Made by a program: the position numbers and the translations under genes
In this document: positions 45,235-50,203 of the stretch, one piece after another
Layout of the letters: the number at the start of each line of letters is the position of its first letter
Position numbering within the stretch: the stretch's first letter is position 1
Origin: Bacteroidia bacterium
GTDB taxonomy: Bacteria; Bacteroidota; Bacteroidia; J057
Assembly: GCA_022760475.1 (NCBI GenBank)
Contig: JALEFZ010000081.1
Location: 1-50,203 of the forward strand
DNA: 50,203 nt
Direction: 5' to 3'
Notes under the pieces: model-generated
What the model saw: only the letters and a program-made list of their open reading frames with translations
What the model was told of the DNA's origin: nothing
Database searches by the model: none

Positions 45235-45704
45235 GAAGATTACTGAGCTGGCTAATTATGGTTTTGGCATCTGCCACGCTGGGTGCCCAAAACCTTAGCC
45301 CTGAAGTTATCACGACAGCTGGTGAAACCTACAGTTCCACAAATCTTTACCTGGAGTGGAGCATCGGAGAGATCATGACTGAGACCTATGTTGGAAGTAC
45401 CATTTGGACACAAGGTTATCACCAACCGGTACTGAAAGTTACTTCAATTGAAAATTTGGCTCCAAACCTTGGAAACATCAAAGTTTATCCCAATCCAAGT
45501 TCAGGCACAATTTTCATTGAAAGTGAGCGAAGTCAATCTTTGGAATTGCATCTGATGGACATGAGAGGTCGAGTATTGATCCAAAAGAATGTGAATGCCA
45601 CTATGAATAGCCTTGACCTTTCTACCTTATCCAGGGGGATTTATATACTCAGGATGAGTGATGGAAGAAAAGCTATAAAAAGTGTTCGAATAGAAAAGTT
45701 GTAG
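45231..45704 (+). CDS. small T9SS type A sorting-domain protein
   Basis: 157 residues. Signal peptide (about 4-19), a short N-terminal part typical of these proteins (TTAGETYSSTNLYLEWSIGE, TQGYHQP), and a C-terminal sorting domain VYPNPSSGTIFIESERSQS to GRKAIKSVRI. It is translationally coupled (ATGA) to the upstream 534-residue protein. Such short cargo-like proteins often serve as secreted companions or carriers; that is inference. Followed by a strong terminator. Confidence 0.82.
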   Translation: MRRLLSWLIMVLASATLGAQNLSPEVITTAGETYSSTNLYLEWSIGEIMTETYVGSTIWTQGYHQPVLKVTSIENLAPNLGNIKVYPNPSSGTIFIESERSQSLELHLMDMRGRVLIQKNVNATMNSLDLSTLSRGIYILRMSDGRKAIKSVRIEKL

Positions 45705-45729
45705 TTAACAGGTATTGTTCTGGATGTTT

Positions 45730-45763
45730 TTTAGGCTACCCATTAATTGGGTAGCCTTTTGAT
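45730..45763. terminator. bidirectional intrinsic terminator
   Basis: AGGCTACCC (45733-45741) pairs exactly with GGGTAGCCT (45749-45757) with T-runs on both sides (TTTTTT before, TTTTGATTTTT after). It separates the coupled secreted-protein pair from convergent ppc. Confidence 0.85.
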
Positions 45764-45803
45764 TTTTATTCAATTCGATGGAGGACATCCATGCAAAAGT
45801 CAA

Positions 45804-48524
45804 TCAACCCGTCCCCTTTAAGCCTCCAGACAAGGCATTTACAAGGAGCAGGAGTTTTAATAGCAGTTTATCTGATTTTTCGGGATCGCTTTCCCTTACA
45901 GTTCTCCACTTCTTAATGTTATCCAGTTGCATTTGATGGACTAGGGATAAAGCACGAGAACGTAAACTTATATTTTCCAATTGGGTGATCCGGCGCACCG
46001 AGGCAGGGCTTCCCATCAACTTTTCAATTTGGGTTAACCCTTTGCCATAATCTTTCTCAATAAGTCCCATCAAATCTTCTCGTACTTCGGAATTTTCTAC
46101 AAATTCAGCAAATGCCTTCATGATTTGCGGCTCGGCATTAAGGAGATTTGTTTCTATTTGAATGAGTCGGTATTTCAAGAATGGCCAATGATCTGCCATT
46201 TGCTTAAGCACTTCAAAATCTTGGGGAAATTCCTTGTGTAGTTGTTCCAATGCTTCCCCCGTACCAAACCAAGCCGTCAAGTTAAAGCGCGACTGGCTCC
46301 AGCTAAATACCCATGGTATAGACCTTAAATCATCCAGGGATCGCTGGCCAGTCCGACGGGCTGGGCGAGAACCTATTTTACTTTGTTCCAACACATCAAT
46401 TGGAGTGGCTCTGCTATAAAACTCGATGAAACCAGGATGATCCAGTAACTTTCTATATTTTTCTTGAGCCAAGGCTGCGACTCGATCCATTATGGTATTT
46501 AATGAATGATTGGGAGCATCATCCATTTTCAACATGGCTTGCCTTGCCGTACCTGAACTAAACATCTCGAGGTTGTAGGTTGCATTCAAGAGATTGGCAA
46601 ATTGATTCGCGATGGTTTCCCCCTGCACGGTCATCTTAATCTGCCCACTTACAGAGCCAGGAGGCATACTTTCCAAAAAACGATGAATTTTTCCGCCTCC
46701 TCTACTTATTGTGCCTCCTCGACCATGGAAAAAGCAAAGTTTGACACCACATTTATTTCCAATTTCAGTTAGGCGTCTTTCCGCTTTATAGATGGACCAG
46801 CGACTCATTAAAATGCCCCCGTCCTTATTGCTATCGCTGTATCCAAGCATGATCTCCTGGACATCGATGCCATTGACCTTGCTCCTTTCCAAGGTAGTAG
46901 GATGACCTAGGAAGGCTTCCAATATACTTCCCCCCTCTTCCAAATCTTCAATGGTCTCAAGAAGTGGCACCACAGGAAGGCTTGAGTTCAACAGCCCTAC
47001 CTCTCGCAAAAACAAATATATCACCAAGAGATCACTAAGGCTTCGAGTCATGCTGACTATCATAGATCCTATCCCTGCAGTTCCGTAGTTATCTATATAT
47101 TTCTTTATTTCTCCAAAATAAGCCAGGACATTATCTGCCTCCATGCCACAAGAGCTACCAGGAATTACAAAAGGTCGTTTGCTTTTTAATTCTTCATTCA
47201 AGAATGAAAGCCGCTGATCCTCTGACCAACTTCCATAATCAGCATCTTCAAAGCCTGCTGCGGCCAGCATTTGGCTTAGGGCTTTTTCGTGATAAGCACT
47301 GTTTTGGCGAATGTCCAGTTTGGCCAGGTGAAAACCAAAACATTGGACCTTTCTTTCTACAGGAAAAAGAATTTCTCGGGCCATTCGGCTGGCTCCAACC
47401 TCAATCAAAGCATTCCTCAATATCTTTAAATCAGCAGCTAGTTCTTCAGCTCTGGTATAAAGGCATTCTAAAGGCAAGCCTTTTTTTTCCTCTATTGTAT
47501 TGTCCAGACGTACAATCATCAGGTTAAGGAATTGACGCCAGGGTTCAAAAGGATTCCTTTCAAGGGCTTTTTGCCCTTTTTCACCTAAAGCATTTACTTT
47601 TTCCAGAATAAGATCGAGGAAGGCTTGGGGAACGGGATTTAATTGGTCAGAAAAACTGAGTTTACCAGCTAATTCAACCAAGGCTTTTTTGTTCATGTTC
47701 AAGGCAGACTCCCTATACAAGTTCAAGGTAGAAGCCGTAAATTCAGGAGTAACAAAAGGGTGTCCATCCCTATCTCCTCCTACCCAACTTCCAAACTGCC
47801 ACAAGGGAAACTGTTCTGGCCATTGGAGCAAATTTGGATCAAAACCTGCCGCTTTCCAGGCATTGCGCAACCTCTGATCAGAAAGCCCCACAGCTTCAGG
47901 AAATACATTTTCAAAATAGTGTAGTAAGTTATTTCTTTCATCTTCCAGTCTGGGTTTTTGCAGGTAAATCTCCCCTGTACGCCACCAACGCTCAAGCAGG
48001 GTTTCTAATTGAACCTGAAGTATCTTTTTCTCTGAGGTTGACCATACTGGATTTTCTCTCTTTACAAGCAACATGTATAACTCACGGTGGATTCCAAGAA
48101 CAGTAACTCGTTTTGCTTCGGTCGGATGTGCTGTCAAAACTGGCATGACAAGAATCTGGGGTAACATTTTGGCAATCCTTCTTTCATCGATTCCGGCTTC
48201 TTTCCATTGATATAAAGTTTCCCCCCATGATCCTCTTATTGATTCTAGCCCAAACAGACTTTCTGATTTTCGCCTGAACTGAGTTGCAGTATTCTGTTCT
48301 ACTAGGTTTAATAACTCAAAAGACATCCCGATGGCCTGGGCCAATTTTTTATCCGGGACAGCAGAAGAACCTACTGGTTCAATTGTCTCATTCACCCAAG
48401 GCAAGGACTGGGCAGGATCTGATTCCCCCAAGCCCTCCAGCATGGATTTGAAGCTGGACATTAGCCAGTGTAGATCAATTTTGATTTTTTGTAAACCCTC
48501 TTTTTGAATGGCTTCCTTAGTCAT
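45804..48524 (-). CDS. ppc: phosphoenolpyruvate carboxylase
   Basis: 906 residues, full length. Converts PEP and bicarbonate to oxaloacetate, feeding the TCA cycle. Signatures: VLTAHPTEAKRVTVLGIHREL (catalytic His), GSWVGGDRDGHPFVT, LGYSDSNKDGGILMSRW and FFHGRGGTISRGGGKIHRF (the Arg of GRGG), and IPWVFSWSQSRFNLTAWFG. The C-terminus reads K-G-T-G instead of the near-universal Q/R-N-T-G, so the Asn that helps bind the inhibitor aspartate in E. coli (N881) appears replaced by Gly. Monocistronic. Confidence 0.96.
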   Translation of the reverse strand: MTKEAIQKEGLQKIKIDLHWLMSSFKSMLEGLGESDPAQSLPWVNETIEPVGSSAVPDKKLAQAIGMSFELLNLVEQNTATQFRRKSESLFGLESIRGSWGETLYQWKEAGIDERRIAKMLPQILVMPVLTAHPTEAKRVTVLGIHRELYMLLVKRENPVWSTSEKKILQVQLETLLERWWRTGEIYLQKPRLEDERNNLLHYFENVFPEAVGLSDQRLRNAWKAAGFDPNLLQWPEQFPLWQFGSWVGGDRDGHPFVTPEFTASTLNLYRESALNMNKKALVELAGKLSFSDQLNPVPQAFLDLILEKVNALGEKGQKALERNPFEPWRQFLNLMIVRLDNTIEEKKGLPLECLYTRAEELAADLKILRNALIEVGASRMAREILFPVERKVQCFGFHLAKLDIRQNSAYHEKALSQMLAAAGFEDADYGSWSEDQRLSFLNEELKSKRPFVIPGSSCGMEADNVLAYFGEIKKYIDNYGTAGIGSMIVSMTRSLSDLLVIYLFLREVGLLNSSLPVVPLLETIEDLEEGGSILEAFLGHPTTLERSKVNGIDVQEIMLGYSDSNKDGGILMSRWSIYKAERRLTEIGNKCGVKLCFFHGRGGTISRGGGKIHRFLESMPPGSVSGQIKMTVQGETIANQFANLLNATYNLEMFSSGTARQAMLKMDDAPNHSLNTIMDRVAALAQEKYRKLLDHPGFIEFYSRATPIDVLEQSKIGSRPARRTGQRSLDDLRSIPWVFSWSQSRFNLTAWFGTGEALEQLHKEFPQDFEVLKQMADHWPFLKYRLIQIETNLLNAEPQIMKAFAEFVENSEVREDLMGLIEKDYGKGLTQIEKLMGSPASVRRITQLENISLRSRALSLVHQMQLDNIKKWRTVRESDPEKSDKLLLKLLLLVNALSGGLKGTG

Positions 48525-48810
48525 ATTTGGCTGTTCATTTAAAATTCCAGCCTAAAAATGCGTTTCGAGTTTGGAAATATGATTGGTGAATAAAGTCATG
48601 AAGACTAATTTTTCTCAGAGGGATAAATGATTCATGTCATATATTGAAAAACGCATCTAATTTAGCCTTATCGATGATCCAAGGTATGAGAATTAAGCAA
48701 TGGAGTCCCTCCTAGGGTACCATTACTTCAATTGATCGAAGGAGATATAACGAAAATGAGAAATAAATGCTTAAATTATCATATGTTAAACACAAATTAA
48801 GCCTTCTCAA

Positions 48811-50203
48811 ATGAATAGAATATTTATACAAAGCCAGGTATTCATCCTCCTTTTTTTAGGGATCACAATTGTTCATGCTCAAGGAGTAATGGATTTTGAT
48901 GGGGTAGATGACAACATCACCGTTGCTAACGCTTCATCCTACATTGCTAATGGTCCCATGTCGCTTTCATTTTGGGTCTACCCCACCAATCCCAATGCAG
49001 GCTGGCCTGATTTTGACGGTTTTGTAGGCTTTAGGAACGACCTTAGTGCGGACTTTTATTTGTTACAATTAAACTCTACGAATGTAGAGGCAAGGTTCCG
49101 AAACAGTTCTGGGACTGCATATGACATTGTCTTTTCAGGGATGAACCTCAACACATGGAATCACTTTGTATTTACCTACAATAATTCTACACTTACCCTA
49201 TATCACAACGGCAACAATGTCGGTTCTCGCGCAGCAACAGGTTCCATTACAAGTACTTCTTCAAACCTTAATATCGGGTGGCTTCCATTTGGAGGGAATA
49301 ACTTCTATACAGACGGACAAATGGACGAGGTAGCCCTTTGGGACATCAGCCTAAATCAAAGTCAGGTGAGCCAACTCTACAATTCTTGTTCATTCGACAC
49401 TTCAGCCACTGGATTGGTTTTGGCCTATCTTTTTGATGAAGGGACAGCAGGCGGAAACAACACAGGAATTAGTTCATTGATGGATAGCAAGGGAAATACC
49501 AATGGCGCACTTAACAATTTTTCCTTAACGGGAAACGGTTCAAACTTTATCGTCGACACCAAGCCTAGCACTTCCAGTACAACCTCTCTGCTCGTATCAG
49601 AATGTGATAGTTATACCAGTCCTAGCGGAAAATATATTTGGACCACTACAGGTATGTACCTGGATACCATCAATAATGCTACTGGCTGCGATAGTCTCTT
49701 CAGCATTGACCTGAGCATCAGTACCAGCAGCAGTGCCAATGTAGCCCTGGCAGACTGCGACAGTGTGATCAGTCCAAGTGGTCTTTATACCTGGACAAGC
49801 CAAGGGGTTTATCAAGATACAATCAGCAATATGGCAGGTTGCGACAGTGTAATGATTGTCAAGGTAACCATTACAGGGCCATCACCTGTAAGCATCAGTG
49901 AATCCAATTGCGAGCCCTACACCAGCCCCAGTGGAAGGTATATTTGGGACAGCACAGGCACCTACCACGACACCCTGATAAGCGCCGCCGGTTGTGATAG
50001 TCTTATGGAAATCCAGCTTACCATACTTGAGGAAGATACTTCAGTAACGCAAGTAAGCAATGTAGAATTAATGGCAAATCAAAGTGGCAGTGTCTATCAA
50101 TGGATTGATTGTCAAAGTGGTCAGCCCATCCAAGGAGCTACTAGTCAATCTTTTACTGCTACTCAAAATGGCTCTTATGCCGTTATTATCACAGATCAGT
50201 GTA
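48811..50203 (+). CDS. large secreted LamG/repeat protein (partial, runs off window)
   Basis: 464 codons to the window end with no stop. ATG 48811, signal peptide (about 8-24, HAQ), then a LamG/concanavalin A-like jellyroll (about 25-225: MDFDGVDDNITV, SLSFWVYP, WNHFVFTYNN, MDEVALWD). Three exact 51-residue repeats begin at S263, A314 and S365, each with C-D/E-x-x-x-S-P-S-G-x-Y-x-W, G-x-Y-x-D-T and G-C-D-S. A start of an Ig-like module follows (VYQWIDCQSGQPIQG). Such proteins usually end in a T9SS signal, which would lie outside the window. Surface adhesion or glycan binding is inferred. Confidence 0.83.
   Translation, partial: MNRIFIQSQVFILLFLGITIVHAQGVMDFDGVDDNITVANASSYIANGPMSLSFWVYPTNPNAGWPDFDGFVGFRNDLSADFYLLQLNSTNVEARFRNSSGTAYDIVFSGMNLNTWNHFVFTYNNSTLTLYHNGNNVGSRAATGSITSTSSNLNIGWLPFGGNNFYTDGQMDEVALWDISLNQSQVSQLYNSCSFDTSATGLVLAYLFDEGTAGGNNTGISSLMDSKGNTNGALNNFSLTGNGSNFIVDTKPSTSSTTSLLVSECDSYTSPSGKYIWTTTGMYLDTINNATGCDSLFSIDLSISTSSSANVALADCDSVISPSGLYTWTSQGVYQDTISNMAGCDSVMIVKVTITGPSPVSISESNCEPYTSPSGRYIWDSTGTYHDTLISAAGCDSLMEIQLTILEEDTSVTQVSNVELMANQSGSVYQWIDCQSGQPIQGATSQSFTATQNGSYAVIITDQC
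49597..50055 (+). repeat. three in-frame 153-bp coding repeats
   Basis: Units start at 49597, 49750 and 49903, exactly 153 bp apart (51 codons). Each encodes the same cysteine and S-P-S-G framework while codons differ, so the copies are old or selected for protein sequence. Confidence 0.85.

Noticed and set aside
1..50203. CRISPR arrays and tRNA genes
   Set aside because: No regularly spaced direct repeats with unique spacers and no tRNA cloverleaf seen apart from the tmRNA ends.

Overview
The window is about 50 kb of a low-to-moderate GC chromosome from the phylum Bacteroidota, probably a free-living environmental lineage (Saprospiria- or Cytophagia-like; I cannot be more exact). This rests on three kinds of evidence: type IX secretion C-terminal signals, DUF1573 and outer-membrane barrel proteins, and an LptD/amidase pair; promoter-like TAnnTTTG motifs with few Shine-Dalgarno sequences; and a tmRNA whose tag ends in YALAA.

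Layout. 1-6.3 kb: the tail of a LytTR regulator, a vSGLT-type Na+/sugar symporter, two tandem barrel paralogues with the relict tail of a third, and a divergent HxlR regulator / DoxX / extradiol-dioxygenase module, ending in a palindromic intergenic repeat. 6.3-11.8 kb: an unusual secreted alpha/beta hydrolase, a membrane-anchored TIR-domain protein, an AraC regulator and a barrel protein. 12.0-16.0 kb: a probable small genomic island at the 3' end of ssrA. It holds a ParE-type toxin-antitoxin pair, two DUF6915-like paralogues around an unknown gene, and decayed sequence; a displaced copy of the ssrA 3' end with an orphan terminator marks its far boundary. 16.0-16.4 kb: ssrA (tmRNA), minus strand.

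16.5-28.9 kb: two GT-C type membrane glycosyltransferases around a DUF1573 protein, a small T9SS cargo protein, an N-acetylmuramoyl-L-alanine amidase divergent from lptD, and a two-CBM20 4-alpha-glucanotransferase. 29.2-33.2 kb: a UPF0173 metallohydrolase, a membrane protein, a BtuF-like metal-receptor protein, a DUF805 protein and an OmpA-family lipoprotein. 33.2-42.4 kb: a probable five-gene minus-strand operon comprising a small membrane protein, a giant lamin-tail-repeat secreted protein, penicillin-binding protein 1C, an NRDE/TANGO2-like protein and a CotH-like protein. 42.5-50.2 kb: a small secreted DUF3299-like protein, a translationally coupled pair of secreted proteins, PEP carboxylase, and the start of a large LamG-containing repeat protein that runs off the window.

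Most of the window is envelope, secretion and housekeeping content. The accessory parts are the ssrA-adjacent island and the nearby TIR gene. The strongest candidate for something undescribed is the island cassette of two DUF6915-like proteins flanking an unrecognised 309-residue protein.
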